A stretch of DNA of 64,000 nt from Neoceratodus forsteri (GCA_016271365.2 CM057452.1:1244741001-1244805000), one strand, 5' to 3'; shown: positions 11,771 through 24,082, counted from the stretch's first letter. The notes: a model not told the origin generated them from the letters alone. A program made the numbers and translations.

Positions 11771-12549
11771 TCAATCTGTTTTTAGATGTTCAAGCATGGA
11801 AAATGTATTGTTTGTTTTTAGGTGTAAATTCTCCCCAGAGCCTATTTTTTATTTTTTTTTATTTTGAGCTGCAGCTCCAAAAACTGCCTCTATATTGGTT
11901 AAATATACTGTATACTCATCCAGGTTATATGATGCCTGGAGTACCAAGTCTGCCATTTGACTTGAATTAAAGGTAATGCCAATTTGTGGATATTTCGAGC
12001 TAAATGAATGAACATGGATATATTTAAAAAACAAAACAAAAAAAAAAGGTAACCTCACTCAGGAGGTATTTATGCAAAAAATGCAAAACTTTAATATGCG
12101 AAAAAATTGCCCATAGAATAAGCCATAGCCCAACCACAAACGTCATTGTTTCATGCGTATGCACTTTAACAAGAAGCTATTAGTGCATACAGACTGAGCC
12201 ATAAAAACAGCATCAGTAATTCATCACAATTAATTATATCAGTCAGAATCTCTCTACTAAAACACGTGAAAACACATAAATAGAACACACATACTATCAC
12301 TTAAACAACCAGCATAAGTAAGAATTAGTGCTTACTGACATATTTCTAATGCATATGCGTAATTATATTATCATTCACTTAGCATAATATTTCATTCTTA
12401 CTAATACTAAAAACCTAATATTTACATACTTACTTCTTATTTTTACTAAATGGATCAATAGACCAGTTTACATATAGACATGCCTATGTTTATACCTCAT
12501 TGTTCCTTAATGCTAGGTAATAAATGGTAGACAAACAGGCAGTATTATC
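11771..12549. other. AT-rich DNA, no gene recognised
   Basis: Short open frames here are not conserved or domain-bearing. The stretch sits between the 5' side of the minus-strand LINE and the 3' end of the Penelope-like element and may include their untranslated regions. Confidence 0.4.
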
Positions 12550-12550
12550 T

Positions 12551-13243
12551 TTATAAATATGGTGTGATTTCAAACTTGTCATTTAATCCCTGGTACATCA
12601 CTCTTAATCTAAAAATCCAATAGCCCTCTCTACAGGATAATTTGTTTGGTAAATTCCCTCCTCTTGGGCACAGGGTAACATGTTCAATTCCAGTGAAAGT
12701 CCATTTATGATCTGATGGCACAGGACTATTAATAACATGTGCAGCTGTAGCATATGCCTGATTGCCTGCATTAATAGCCCTAACATGCTCATCCACATGG
12801 TCCTTCAACTTTCTTTTTGTCTACCTACATATATGCTTCCACATGAACAACCTGCTTGATACACTATATAATGTTTGTTGTATCACAATTAATAAACCTC
12901 ACTATTTTTATTTCTTCTGTACTATTTGCAAATGTTTTAGTTTCATTAATATATGGGCAATACTTACAGTGACTGCATCTGAAGCATCCAGGAGGAAGCA
13001 CTGGTAACCAAGATTGAGATCTAAAAGAGGAAATGGGGGTGGGGTAAGCATATGCGCTAAGTCAGGGTCAGTGGTGAGACTCGAAATGAAGGTTGTTACA
13101 ACAGTTTGAAAACTATTAGTGACAATATCGGAAATGTTTCTACCCCTCTTATACACCATTCTTGAGAATTCCTGAGTCCACTCCTGTAAATTAGTTTCAT
13201 TCAACAGAATATGCCAATTGTCCCTTATTATATTCTCCACCAC
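12551..13243 (-). pseudogene. Penelope linker and GIY-YIG endonuclease remnant
   Basis: The frame 13243-12908 is the RT-to-endonuclease linker (NIIRDNWHILLNETNL; MVYKRGRNISDIV). After a frame change, SCGSIYVG and TKRKLKDHVDEHVRAI (12870-12770) give the endonuclease core. FTGIEHV, RGG, CREGYWIFRL and GLNDKFEI then follow to the end at 12551. These are the usual closing motifs of Penelope GIY-YIG domains. Confidence 0.8.
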
Positions 13244-14412
13244 CTACGACTGCACATTAAAAGTTGTAACAAAATTACATCTTTTATTCCCACCATTTTG
13301 AACATAAGTTACTCTAGGTGACAATACCCTTTCTCTAGGAGTGTTAACAGCTCTTTCAACTGCTTTAGACACACTACTTTGATTATAACTCCTAACATGA
13401 AAATGACTCTTCATATCCTCTGAATGTGCAACAAATGATGCTTCACTACTACAGTTGCGTCTTGCATGTAAAAATTGACTAATGGAAATGTTGTTAATGG
13501 TGTGTCTAGGATGGCAGGTAGATGCCATAAGTATAGTACTGCAGTCTGTAGGCTTCTGATATAATGATGTATCAAGGCCAAAACTATAATTCTTAGAGAT
13601 AACAATATCTAAAAATGAAATGCTATCTAAACTGTATGTTACTGTGAACTTTAAAGAGGTACTTGAGGCTTAAGATATTTTACAAATTCCAATATATCTC
13701 TTTCCGTACCTTGCCATATTAGAAACAAATCATCGATGTATCTACAACATAAACTGATATGCTCATAGAATTTATTATGATCCTGGTTATAAATAAATCT
13801 TTCCTCCTAACTCCCCATAAACAAATTCACATAATTCGGTGCAAAAGTGGCACCCATTGCAGTGCCACTAATTTAATGGTAAAAGGAAACTAGGAAAGAA
13901 AAAACATTTGACTCTCAAATAAGCCTCACTAGACCCAATAGGAATTCAGTTGGCAGATGATCACAATCCTGCATCCTATCCAAAAAATCTCTCATTGCAC
14001 TTAGCACCCCGTCATGAGGTATTACTGTGTAGAAAGATTTCACATCGAGCGTGACAAGAATCTCATTCTGCTCAACATGGGCCTCATCCAAAATGTTCAA
14101 TATTTCACTAGTATCTTTCAGATATGACCTAAGACCTTACACCTGTGATTTTAGATATGAGTACTCATATATTGATAGGGGCTCTGAGAGCGAATCTATA
14201 CCTGCAATGACTGGTCTCCCTGGGGGCGACAACAAACTTTTATGTACTTTTGGTAACAGATATATATATATATATATTATTGAACTTCTATTAATATTCA
14301 CACCCAGAGCACAGGATAGGAAATCAGCTATGTCTCTTTTAATCAAACCTATAGGTTGATTCTTTTCCATTTGGGGGGCATTGGAGTACTGACACCCCAA
14401 CCTTTGCACCAA
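13240..14412 (-). pseudogene. Penelope-type reverse transcriptase remnant
   Basis: The domain is spread over at least four frames: 14412-14137, 14100-13915, 13880-13610 and 13605-13244. PKVHK, GRPV, LDVKSFYT, GTAMGA and YIDD motifs are visible in the right order, so the catalytic Asp pair is preserved in sequence although the gene is broken. Confidence 0.8.
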
Positions 14413-14470
14413 TCACTGTATTAACTTTTCCAGCAATTCTCCTTTAAAGGGACACTGCCCACCCTCTACT

Positions 14471-14814
14471 TACTCTTTTTTGATCATTTGCAGAAACACA
14501 TCTTTACTCCCTGCATCAGTCTATATTAGGAACCAGAAAGTACAGCAATGGATGCCTCAAATTAATAGAGCCATTTTATCCATTTTATTAGAAACTGTAA
14601 CCCTGTCAATTTGCTTGTATTTGCAACCTCCTGATGCCAAAGTGTACTCACAGTTCTAAAATGGTGCTGAAGCTCTGGTAGGCTTGTCCATGGACAGTTT
14701 GTGATTTGATTGTGTTTCACATGAATACCTCTTTAAATATTGCCAACATATGAAATATCAATGCAGTTGATATGATGGCTAAAGAATCTGTATGACACCA
14801 CTATATTGACCCCA
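14471..14814. other. Spacer without a recognised gene
   Basis: No coding frame can be supported. A TTTAAAGGGACACTG segment at 14444 is of a type seen at MITE ends, but I found no matching partner. Confidence 0.35.
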
Positions 14815-16390
14815 TTATTTAATGGCAGAATGGAAGCCCATGTAGAGTACTGAAGGGAGTAAGACAGGGCTGTCCTTTAAACCCAGTTCTATGTATTTGC
14901 TGTCTTGAGCCAATCTTGAGGAAACTTGTGAAAAGTAAGGAGATCAAAAGCCTGGAGATGCAGGGAGGACCCTTGTCTCAGTGTACAGTGGCTTATGTGT
15001 GATGATATCTACTTGGTAGTGCCTCAGGGGTGTTAGCCTTGTGGCATCTTGAGGCCTTGTCCCAGTTTTCTGATTCAAGAATAAACATCCAGAAAAGTAC
15101 AGGTATAATTATTGGCATGGCAGAAAATACTCTTACCGCTGTGGGAGGCACTGAAATATCCAAAGTATCAATAATGAGTCTGATGGTAAAATATTGAAAG
15201 GGAAGCATGGACCTCCTGAACTGCGTAGAAAAAATTACAACAGTGGAACTAGAGATGGGTGAAATCCAATTATTTCTTTACACAAAATATTTCGCGAAAT
15301 GAGCACATTTCGTAAATTATTTTGCAGATGCAAAATTTCACAACTCGTAGGTGAAATTCCACCATTTGCAGGCAAAATTCCACATTTCGCACCCACAAAA
15401 TATTTTGCGGAATGCCTGAATTTCATGAAAAATTTCATGCAGCTAAATTCATGATTTCCCCAGAATTTTACCAGCGAACTTACATTTCTATGTATCTCTA
15501 AGTGAAACAGAAAGTTAACAGGTGTAATAAGTGGTCAATGACAAAAAAAAATCGGTCAATATGAACAAGATTTTCATAGTTGCAATTTTTCTCTATATTA
15601 CTTGCATCCCCCCCCCCAAAAGAACTGTTATCACATTTGTACTGCCTGTTTATTAATTGTGGGGAAGCAGAATCAGCCTTTTCAAAAAGAATAAAACATG
15701 TGAAATGATAAAGGATGGGGGGTTAGCAATGATCAATCCAGTAGTTTTTTTCTTCAGTATCTTTTTGGTTAGCACTGTACAGGTAATGGTGTGGAATCTT
15801 AGTTGTCCACGGGTTCCACGTTTTACTTTCTGGTACACTCACTTTTTGCAGCTGAGGTATTTTAGAAACCTCTTGATAGGTATACCTCATTATGTGATCA
15901 GTACTTTTTGAAAGGTAAAACAGTGGTATTTATCTCTGCCAGATGTATAGAATGGAAAAGGAAATAACTATATGCAAATTTTATTGCTAACATTTTCAGA
16001 ATCTCTTCAGTGGTCGAATGTGATCCCAGAACATCAAAACACTGGATCACTGACCTGTTGGTGGCCAAATATACCAGATTAGATTTGGGACATGCTGTGG
16101 CTTTGTTGTCAAGAATGCCTTAATGTAAGGAATAATTATCATCATAAAAGCCTTTAAAAAAGGTATTGTCTGAGACCTGAATGTACCCAGAGCCAAAGGA
16201 GCATGTGTTCATTCAGTGCTCTTATATGCAGAATTTCTGGACTTTTTTTTAAAACTTAAATGTCATAAACCCTTATTTTGAGATAAGTTATATGATGTAT
16301 TCATTTGTGGGAAATTTAAGGGGAAATTGGGGAAGTACCATTCTGGGACTTTAATGGTACTGCTAGCTTGTTTAAAATGGAGCATTTGGC
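14815..16390 (+). mobile_element. Tx1-type L1 ORF2 remnant, interrupted
   Basis: The second half of an L1/Tx1-like ORF2 is readable in pieces on the plus strand. Bases 14850-14930 give LKGVRQGCPLNPVLCICCLEPIL, the RT motif before the active site. 14990-15190 gives a decayed ADD region and SDSRINIQKSTGIIIG. 15650-15910 gives SAFSKRIKHVK and KDGGLAMINPVVFFFSIF (the GGL.xP motif). 16140-16250 gives CLRPECTQSQRSMCSFSALI, equivalent to the C-terminal Cys-rich segment. A separate repeat (15240-15485) interrupts it. Only the 3' half is present. Confidence 0.65.
15240..15485. repeat. TTTCGC-rich repeat inserted in L1 remnant
   Basis: This segment starts around AGAGATGGGTGAAATCC and contains many short motifs such as ATTTCGCGAAAT, CATTTCGTAAAT, AATTTCAC and CATTTCGC. 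The L1 reading frame is lost on entering it and resumes afterwards, so it is probably an insertion, perhaps a MITE. The superfamily is not identified. Confidence 0.45.
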
Positions 16391-16398
16391 ATATACGA

Positions 16399-16757
16399 TG
16401 GGCCTAATTCAGGAACTGGTTGCATCTGCCGCAAGTCCCAGTTGCACCGAACATGTGGCACAGGAAGCTTGTAGCAGACATTTGGCACCAATTGCAATTC
16501 TGGATCAGTGTACCAGACATAACAAGTTAGACCAGCTCCCCCCGGTCTAACTTTGTGTCCTGGCGAGATTCAGTTTACAGGGCTTGTGCCAACCTTTGGC
16601 ACAATCTGCTGTAAACTGTGGAAAAGGTCGCAAATGTGCCAGCCCATCTTGAATTGGGCTGTATTGTACCACAGTGCTTTGGTGCAGCTGTGCCAAATAT
16701 TGCAGATAAAGCAGGACTTGACACAAGCCCTGCATCATCCTTCGTGAATCAGACCCA
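16399..16757. mobile_element. Candidate Harbinger-like MITE
   Basis: TGGGCCTAATTCA at 16399-16411 and TGAATCAGACCCA at 16745-16757 form a 13-bp inverted pair with two mismatches, bounding about 360 bp with no real coding frame. Termini of this style are common among PIF/Harbinger MITEs. No clear TWA target duplication is visible, so superfamily and ends are tentative. Confidence 0.5.
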
Positions 16758-18660
16758 TTAATGTCTCTGTGTCCTGCAACAAAAATAGATTTCCTTACAT
16801 GGTTTGCTGAAAAAGAAGACAGCCAAATTTTGCCAGGTGCATAATAGAAAAGCTAAATAACATTTGTGGCACATAAAGAATTATTATTGTAAACATGTTT
16901 TCACTGAGGTAAAAGGATCCAGACAGCTGAATTAGCATAGCCTGGTAGTAAGAACTGGTCTTTCATGTTTCGTAGATTTTTTTTGTCACTCTTTTTGCCT
17001 TTAATTTCTCATGTTATTTTTTTTCAGCCTGTGAGTTTTCTTTTTTCTTTGTCTCCCAATGAACCTGTAATATACTTGTAGTTATTATTTGGTTTTGTAT
17101 TCATTTTACAGATTGTTGTAAATAAAAAAATTACTCCACTCTTCTTCAATAACTGCCATGGGCTCTTAAACTGCCACCTGAACAGTGATCTAAGAAAGGC
17201 AGTAGGACCTCAGTTTAGTGTCTCATCCTAATGACGGCATCTCAACAGTGCAGCACCCTCAGCATACTGCACTGCAGAGTCAGTTATGGGTATTACCCTA
17301 AGAACCTGGTGGTGGGGGGTTAAAATCCATGAGCTTGTGGTAAAAAAACATGAGTGTCCAATCTTAATCTAATCATAATATAAAAATGTAATTGTAAAAT
17401 TTATGGTGCTGTAAGGGAGTTTAGTAACTGACATGAGGAAAATGAAGATTTGGAGACTACAGGGGAAGATACTGAATGCCTTGAGGTCAGCAATGAATTG
17501 TAACTACAGTGTTACCATAGGTCATACTGAACCATGGTGATTTTAGTGGATTTTGCAGATTTTGTTCACAACACTGAAAGCAGTAAAGTATGACAGATGC
17601 AGGCCAACAGCATCGCCCAAAGTAAACTACAGGTAATTTATGTTCATTTGCTAATCTCAAGGCTTTTACCCTCCCTGTGTGTAGTCTATCCTATGCAAAT
17701 TACTGTATTCAGAGCTGAATAGGATCAGGTGAATTGGAGAACGAAGCTGGACAGAATTTTCTGGCACAACTTGACATTGAACCAAAGATGGCTCTGGCCT
17801 ATTTTTCTCACCCTTTCTAGGATCACTGTTGTGCAGTAGCATAAATGTTACTGCCACATATGTATACTAACAGGGAACAGTTTTCAGGGAGGAAGTATAA
17901 CTGTAGTTGACAGCATGCTATGCTACCGTACATCATGATGCATTGCAACATGTAACTGTACGTTATTAGATATGTGTCAATAAACTGCAACCAGGCATTA
18001 AAGAGAAGCTGTAAAACTGATTTCATTTACTACTTTTCTGCCATATGGATACAGTTTTACAAACAGAAGTTTGCTTTCAAAGTATACTTTATTGTTCTGT
18101 AGAAAAACATTAATCCCAGTTATTATAGCAATTGTGTCAACATGTAAACCATTGCTATACAGGACACCTGTTTATACTGTATTTTGCTGACATTCAATGA
18201 CATAAAAAATGAGTGTGTTTTTTTCTTAAAACATGAACACATACAACAACAATAAAAACTTAAACATGATTCCACTTTAAAAAATATTTTAACATGTACA
18301 GTACATAAAATATGACATAGTAAGAAACTAGCTGACCTTGGGTAATGATCCTAACGTGTGGGGCAATTGACAGGCAAAACATGGAACACAGCATAAGGTG
18401 ATTCCATTGCCATATTACCAAGTTTGAAGAATATCTGTATAATCTCATCTGTAAGAAAGAACATTGTATATCCATGTTTAATGTAGTTATCAATAAAGTT
18501 TTACAGTGGTTCTGTCACTGATCATACAGTTTAATGTCTCTCGCATTTACATGTATATGCACTGAAAGCAGCAGTACACTTCATTCACTTTATGTATCTT
18601 GTGGACACATTTTCCTCTATCAGTATAATCTGAGGGCTGTGTTCCATGTTTTACAGCACA
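16758..18660. other. 1.9 kb without a recognised gene or element
   Basis: There are only short open frames, homopolymer runs and AT-rich unique-looking DNA. I see no domain, RNA gene or repeat boundary. Confidence 0.5.
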
Positions 18661-18664
18661 AAAT

Positions 18665-19112
18665 AAATTGAAAAGTGAAACTCATTTTGAAAGTTTTTCA
18701 CTAAAATATGTTTGCACTTTCTGCAACAGCTCAAGGGAATCAACAAAGGCAATCAGCGAAGTCCAAGAGTGTAGCATCTTTCAGAAAAAGAGATGTGCAA
18801 GAAGAAGCAGGCACAATTTGAAAATAGAGGTGGGACGGCTCAGGGACAACGTGAGGAAGTATTTCTTCACAGAGAGGGTGGTGGATGCTTGGAACAGCCT
18901 CCCTGAGGAGGTCATGGGGTCAAAAATAATAGAGGGATTCAAGAATGCATGGGACAGACATAAGACCATTAAAGTGGGATGTAGGAGGAAGTAGGCTGTT
19001 GGTTAACTAGGATCTGCAGCTTATTCAATAGGTAGGGAAATTGACAGACTGGGTAGGCCAAGCAGTCCTTATCTGCTGTCAGAGTCTAAGTTTCTATGTT
19101 TCTATGTAGCTG
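18665..19112 (+). mobile_element. CR1-like LINE, 3' terminal fragment
   Basis: The frame at 18668-18994 ends in the CR1/L3-type C-terminus: SRHNLKIEVGRLRDN, KYFFTERVVDAWNSLPEEV and FKNAWDRHK. The 3' UTR follows with GACTGGGTAGGCCAAGCAGT and CTTATCTGCTGTCA, ending in TTTCTATGTTTCTATG, the short octamer tail typical of CR1. The 5' boundary lies near 18740, where CR1 homology starts. Confidence 0.85.
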
Positions 19113-19149
19113 TCATCTGCATGTAAACTCTGAAGTGTAGCATTTTGAG

Positions 19150-19361
19150 ACATAGTGTAGTGCAGGATAGTGTAGTGTAGTATAGTGTAGTGCAGTGTAG
19201 TGCAGTGTAGTGTAGTGTAGAGTAGTGCATTAGTGTAGTATAATGTAGAGTAGTGAAGTGTCATGTAGTGTAGAGTAGTGTAGTATAGTGTAGAGTAGTG
19301 AAGTATAGTATAGAGTAGTGTAGTGTAATGTTGTGTAGTGTAGTTTAGTGTAGTGTAGTGT
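19150..19361. repeat. TAGTG pentanucleotide array
   Basis: About 210 bp of imperfect tandem TAGTG (GTGTA phase), with CAGTG, TAATG and TTGTG variants. It follows directly on the CR1 3' tail. Confidence 0.9.
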
Positions 19362-19599
19362 TATCTACATGTGATCATTCTTATTGTCTGTTTTTTTTGG
19401 TGTTAGACCAGGGGCTCACACTTGCCTAGGTGCCCAAAGATGCTATATTAAGTGGAATAGTGCTCAGGTACATCACCTTGTCTTATAAATAAGAGGTACA
19501 ATCCCTGCCTGTACATACAGTGACCAGCCGAGGAGATGTGAGGAGGACTGTGACAGTTGCTATATTTGCCTACTGCACCAATGCTGAGGAAATAGTGAG

Positions 19600-20265
19600 T
19601 TGGGGGGTGCCTGGTGCCATGGGGGGGGCACTGGATGCCATGGAGGGGTTGTTTGAACTTCCAGGCCAGTGATTGAGGGGGGGGACAACAACCAAGGATT
19701 TCACAATGTATGGCAGGGCTGAGATTGGAGGGAGGGAGGCAGGGCACTACTACCACCAGGGATATAAAAATGTATGATGGGGCTGGTATCAGAGGGAGGG
19801 CACCATGACCACCAGAGATATCTCAATGTAGAACAGGGCTGGTATCAGAGGGAGAAGTGTTACCACTAGCACCAGGGATATTATACTTTAAGCTGAGGCT
19901 GGGATTGGAAGGAAGGGTGTTACTACTAGCACAAGGGATATTATACTGTAAGCTGGGACAGGTATAGGAGCGAGGGGGATTATCTCTAGCACCAGGGATA
20001 TTATACATTAAGCCAGGGCAGGGATCAGAGGGAAGGGGGTTACCATTAACATCAGGGATAACATTTATTTAGAGAACTGGTTACCATGAGTGGGGGTACC
20101 ACTAGCACCAGGCATCATTTTATTGTAAAGAATGGGCCCATGATCAATGGTAGGGGGTACCACTAGTACCAGGGGTAGTTTTATTTTAAAGAATGGGCTG
20201 AGAATTGGTGTAGAGGACCACTAGCATTAGGGATGTATTATTATGATGAATGGACCAGCGACTGG
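19600..20265 (-). repeat. 60-bp minisatellite, about ten units
   Basis: The segment ACCAGGGATA (or a close variant) recurs at 19691, 19755, 19811, 19871, 19931, 19991, 20051, 20107, 20168 and 20226, a period of 56-64 and mostly exactly 60. On the minus strand a unit reads CCCTGGTGCTAGTGGTAAC, then C-rich DNA, then CTCTGATCCCAGCCCTG. Because 60 is a multiple of three, long open frames appear in the array. They are not genes. Confidence 0.85.
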
Positions 20266-22140
20266 CAGGGGGGTGCTGTGGATCACAGGGAGCAGCTGTG
20301 CTCCCCCTGCAGCCAACCAGCTATGTGGCTTCACTACCTCCAGCAGCCAATAGGGTTGCCCGGAGTTAAGTCGGGGTTTTGTTTGATGGTATTTGCACTG
20401 TGTAAATGGTCAGCGCTAAACTCTTTTATACAGCGCAAAGCTGCTGATAATGAGGTAGAGCGCATATTCATGGCACGCCCCTCCACTTGCCCACATGCAT
20501 AGATTATGTTTTGCATGGGTGCTAACTCTCTTTACCTGAGCAAAAGCCCCATTTGAATACAGGACTCAAGCGCAAACTCCTGTTTGTGCAGGCAACAACC
20601 TGTTAATGCCCACACAAACTTTTGAATATCAGGCCCCAGGTTCTTTTCCCTTTGAGATTTGCTTAATTAGTGAATGTGTCCAGGAGTATCTTGATATACT
20701 TGGAATAACCACCAGGGATCAACTCCTAGTGTGAACCCAGGGCTAAGACAAGACAATTGGAATTAAATCAGTTAATTATTAGTTAAAATAAAAAATGCGT
20801 ACTTATGGTTAAAGTAAGATTTTTGGCTATGAATTATATTTGGAAAAAAAGTCACTCCTCCATAAACTCTTCCACCTCAGATTTCTCTCAACCAATAAAT
20901 AAAAAGATTTGGCTTCTGCCAGCCAGAAAGGCTGGTCCTATGATGGCAAATTTGTTCCAGAATCGGAAGACATATCCTTGTGAGAGTAGGCCACTAACAT
21001 AGGCAGGTGCAGGTGCTATGTTGCCAACTGCTTGATCCAACCCTTATCATTCTGGCCCATAGAGACATCAACATTTTGGTTGTTTTAAATAATGTAAGCT
21101 ATCTTGTACATATCTTTGGAAGAACTTTGCACTGTATCCTCCCATGTATGTTTACATACATCAGAAACTCCTGTTCACTGGCTTGGTACAGTTGTCATTG
21201 CTGCCATAGGAGCAGTTCTGGGGTGCACAGCACTGGGGATAATCTCTGCACTGCCTCCTCAGTCTCTGCAGCTGTAGCAGTGACATCCTGAGATCATCAT
21301 CTCTGTAGGGCATAGAGAGGTCTCTGGAGTCAGCTGCCCATTGCTTCTAGGTGCCCTGATTAATTATTTTTCCTGCAATGTGACCACAACACTAGGATGA
21401 GCTAATGAAGCACTTTTCCCAGATCCATTTGTCTCTTCCATGCACTTCTAGTGTCTCCTCTTTCATTTTTTTTTTTAATTCTTCTATTTATGCCTCCTTC
21501 GCCTCCTCGGCTCTGGTCTTCCTCGGGAGCACATGGAGTCATCCCCCTACGGCTCACCCTGTCCAGCCATCCTCCGTCGCCCATGTAGCCTCGGTTATAC
21601 CCCTGGGTGAGGACGGGATGGGACCCAAAGCCTCCGACACAGCAGTAATGTCAGTCGGGAGGATGCCAGGTGGGCAGCCGTAACTCAAGTGCAAGCTCCT
21701 GGTGCTCCGTCTCCACCAGAGCCGAGAGGCATTTTCCCTGTTTTTCCCCGGGGAGTGGCTGGTGCCCTAACGTCAAGGCGTATCCGATGTCTGCCACTCT
21801 CCCACTCATCGTTCTCCTCTGCAGTGCCTGCTGTATCTCTAGCCTCCACCAGAGATCAGCAGAGCACCGATCCAGAGCCCCTGTCCCTCCCTGGGAAAGG
21901 AGAGCTGTCCTCCGGATGCTCTATCCTCTCCCTCCCCTGCCTACCCCCAGCAACCCGGGCTTGCTCCTAAACCCAGGTCACCGGTGTGGCTGTCCTCTTT
22001 CATTTGTAAAGTCTCTGTTACTCGGTATTACTCGGTGTTGTAAAGAAGGAAGAAGACAAATAGTCCATCGATACCATCTTCCCCACACACATGGGGCCTA
22101 TGTTACACTCCTCCCAATAGTAGTTGGTCTAATTTATTTT
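20266..22140. other. Unassigned DNA with a CpG-rich core
   Basis: No supported gene. TGAATATCAGGCCCC at 20624 looks like one end of a MITE, but the other end was not found. From about 21480 to 21960 the sequence is C-rich and keeps CpGs (CGCCTCCTCGG, GGACGGGA, CCCCGGGG), unlike its neighbours. Open frames there on the plus strand (21670-22143, 21689-21970) are Pro/Ser-rich with no recognised domain. It might be a LINE 5' untranslated region or a small CpG island. Confidence 0.35.
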
Positions 22141-22242
22141 TGAAATCATCAAAGTTTTGTAAGTCTACCAAATATTACTAACATACTACTTGCCAGCAGG
22201 TTAGGCCTTACGGTCTATCGAGTCTGCTCGAACCTCAGATCC

Positions 22243-24082
22243 CTAGTTTGGTGCCAAGGTCCTACCACCCCCCCTTGTGTTCCAGAAACCCCTATCATCC
22301 ATCCCCACCCCCCTGGGCCAGGCCTTCATCTGACACTTCCACTTTCTGTGTCTGTCCCACCCTCTCTTGAAGCCCTCCACTGTGAATCTCTGAACCAGAT
22401 CGCCAGGCAGTGCATTCCAAGGGTCCACCACCCTCTCAGTGAAAAACCTCCTCCTCTTTTCCCCCCTCACCCTTCCACCTTCCAACTTCAAACCATGCCG
22501 TCTGGTGATACCTCCCTGCTTTAGTCTAAAGATCCCCTCCGTGTTTACCCTATTTATTCCCTTGAGGTACTTGAAGACCTCAATCATTCCCCCAGTGTCT
22601 CATCTCCTCCAATGAAAACAGGCAGAGCTCCTCAAGTTTGTCCTCATACGTCAAACCCCCTAGTCCTCGTATCATCTTAGTTGCCCTCCTCTGTACCCTT
22701 TCCAGGAGCTGTATGTCCCTCTTCAAGTGTGGTCTCCAGTACTGTACGCAGTACTCAAGGTGTGGTCTAACCAGTCCATTGTACAGCGGCAGAATCACTT
22801 CCCTGCTCCTAGAGGTGATCCCCCTTACAATGCATCCCAACATCCTGTTTGCCTTGCTAGCCGCTCTCCTGCACTGCTCAGAGTTATTCATACATGCATC
22901 CACCATGACCCCTAGGTCTTTTTCCACTGTTGAGGTCTCCAGCACCTCCCTTCCCAGGGTGTACCTGTGTTTAGGGTTTCCCCACCCAAGATGTAACACC
23001 TTGCACTTGGTGATATTGAAATTTAATTTCCATGTGTGAGCCCAGCTTTCCAGGGTGTCCAGGTCCCCTTGCAGGGCCAACCTCCCCTCTTCCCCCTCAA
23101 CTACTGCTCCCATCTTGGAGTCATCAGTGAAGAGACTCATTTCATACCCTATACCCTCCCTGATGTCTGATACATATGCATTAAACAGGATCTGACCCAG
23201 GACCGAGCACTGCGGTACCCCACTACTGACCTCTCTAGGGTTTGAGAGCTCCCCACTGGCCACTAATCTCTGGGTGTGTCCAGCTAGCCAGTTTTCAATC
23301 CATCTGAATATCAAAGGGCCTACTCCCAACCCCATCAGTTTCTCCACCAGACCATTGTGGGGGACAGAGTCAAACGCCTTGCTGAAGTCCAAGCATAATA
23401 CATCCACAGGCTTTCCCCTGTCCAGTTCTGATGTTACCCATTCACAGAACTCCAGAAGATTGGTTTGACATGATCTACCTGGCACAAACCCATGTTGCCG
23501 ACTATCCAGACCTCCTACCTCCTCCAAGTACACCCCCAATCATTCCTTTAGTATACTCTCCATTAATTTTCCCACCACCGAGGTCAAACTGATGGGTCTA
23601 CAGTTACCTGGTACTTCCCTCGACCCCCCTTTATGGATTGGCACCACATGTGCCTCTCGCCAATCCCTAGGTACCCTCCCTGTCTCAACCGACCTGTTGA
23701 AGAGCCCCACCGGGGATGCAGCCAGTATGTCTGCCAATTCCCACAGTACTCTCAGATGAATGCCATCCGGCCCAGGAGATTTGTCTTTCTTTAGAGCCTT
23801 GAGGGCTAACCACACTCTTTTGGTGGAGATAACATCATCCGTCCCCTCCACCTTACTGGCCTTTTTATCCTTATCCTGATGTGACACCCCTTGGGTACCT
23901 CTCCCTTCCTTTTGCTCCATTTCTGTTGCTCCCCTGATCCCACTCATTGCCGCTTCTATCCCTATCGTGCTTTGCTTTGTAGATATCCCATCCCTCTCCC
24001 TAGTGAACACAGAGGCGAAGTACTCATTTAATACCTCTGCCTGGTCCCTTGCCTCTTCCACCCACCCTCCTTCTGATCTCAA
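22243..24082 (-). pseudogene. CR1 reverse transcriptase and C-terminal domain
   Basis: The RT copies element RNA at the nicked target. 24082-23540 holds AWLALKALKKDKSPGPDGI-type sequence (DKSPGPDGIHLRVL), DWREAHVVPIHKGGS and GNCRPISLTSVVGKLME. After one TGA the same frame continues at 23539-22580 with RQHGFVPGRSC, VDVLCLDFSKAFDSVPHNGL, SSGVPQCSVLGQILF and MSLFTDDSKMG, where the usual YADD/FADD site is FTDD. YTLGREVLE, DLGVMVD, RPHLEYCVQYWRPHLK and ERVQRRATKMIRG follow. 22587-22243 is the shifted C-terminus (FFTERVVDPWNALP; WDRHRKW). Confidence 0.9.

Larger units (their letters stand above)
12550..14470 (-). mobile_element. Penelope-like element with RT and GIY-YIG domains
   Basis: The minus strand encodes, in order, a Penelope-type RT (14412-about 13250) and a GIY-YIG endonuclease C-terminus (12910-12551). 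The RT start reads YLLPKVHKSLLSPPGRPV, followed by AGIDSLSEPLS, then EILVTLDVKSFYTVIPHDG (14060). ISGTAMGATFAPNYVNLFMG and YIDDLFLIWQGT (near 13720) carry the RT active site. Penelope RTs are telomerase-related, and the RT plus GIY-YIG pairing defines the endonuclease-bearing group. Frame changes and stops separate the domains. A TA-rich insertion (TATATATATA near 14265) lies inside the first segment. Confidence 0.85.

Noticed and set aside
19823..20008. Repeating open frame NIPGAS.. on the minus strand
   Set aside because: The 60-bp minisatellite period is a multiple of three, which makes a repeating frame without a gene.
19600..20265. CRISPR-like spacing
   Set aside because: The unit is repeated over its whole 60 bp with gradual divergence. 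There are no unique spacers, and the DNA is vertebrate.
21670..22143. 157-residue Ser/Pro/Cys-rich open frame
   Set aside because: Compositional product of the C-rich stretch, with no motif. A second frame overlaps it equally well.
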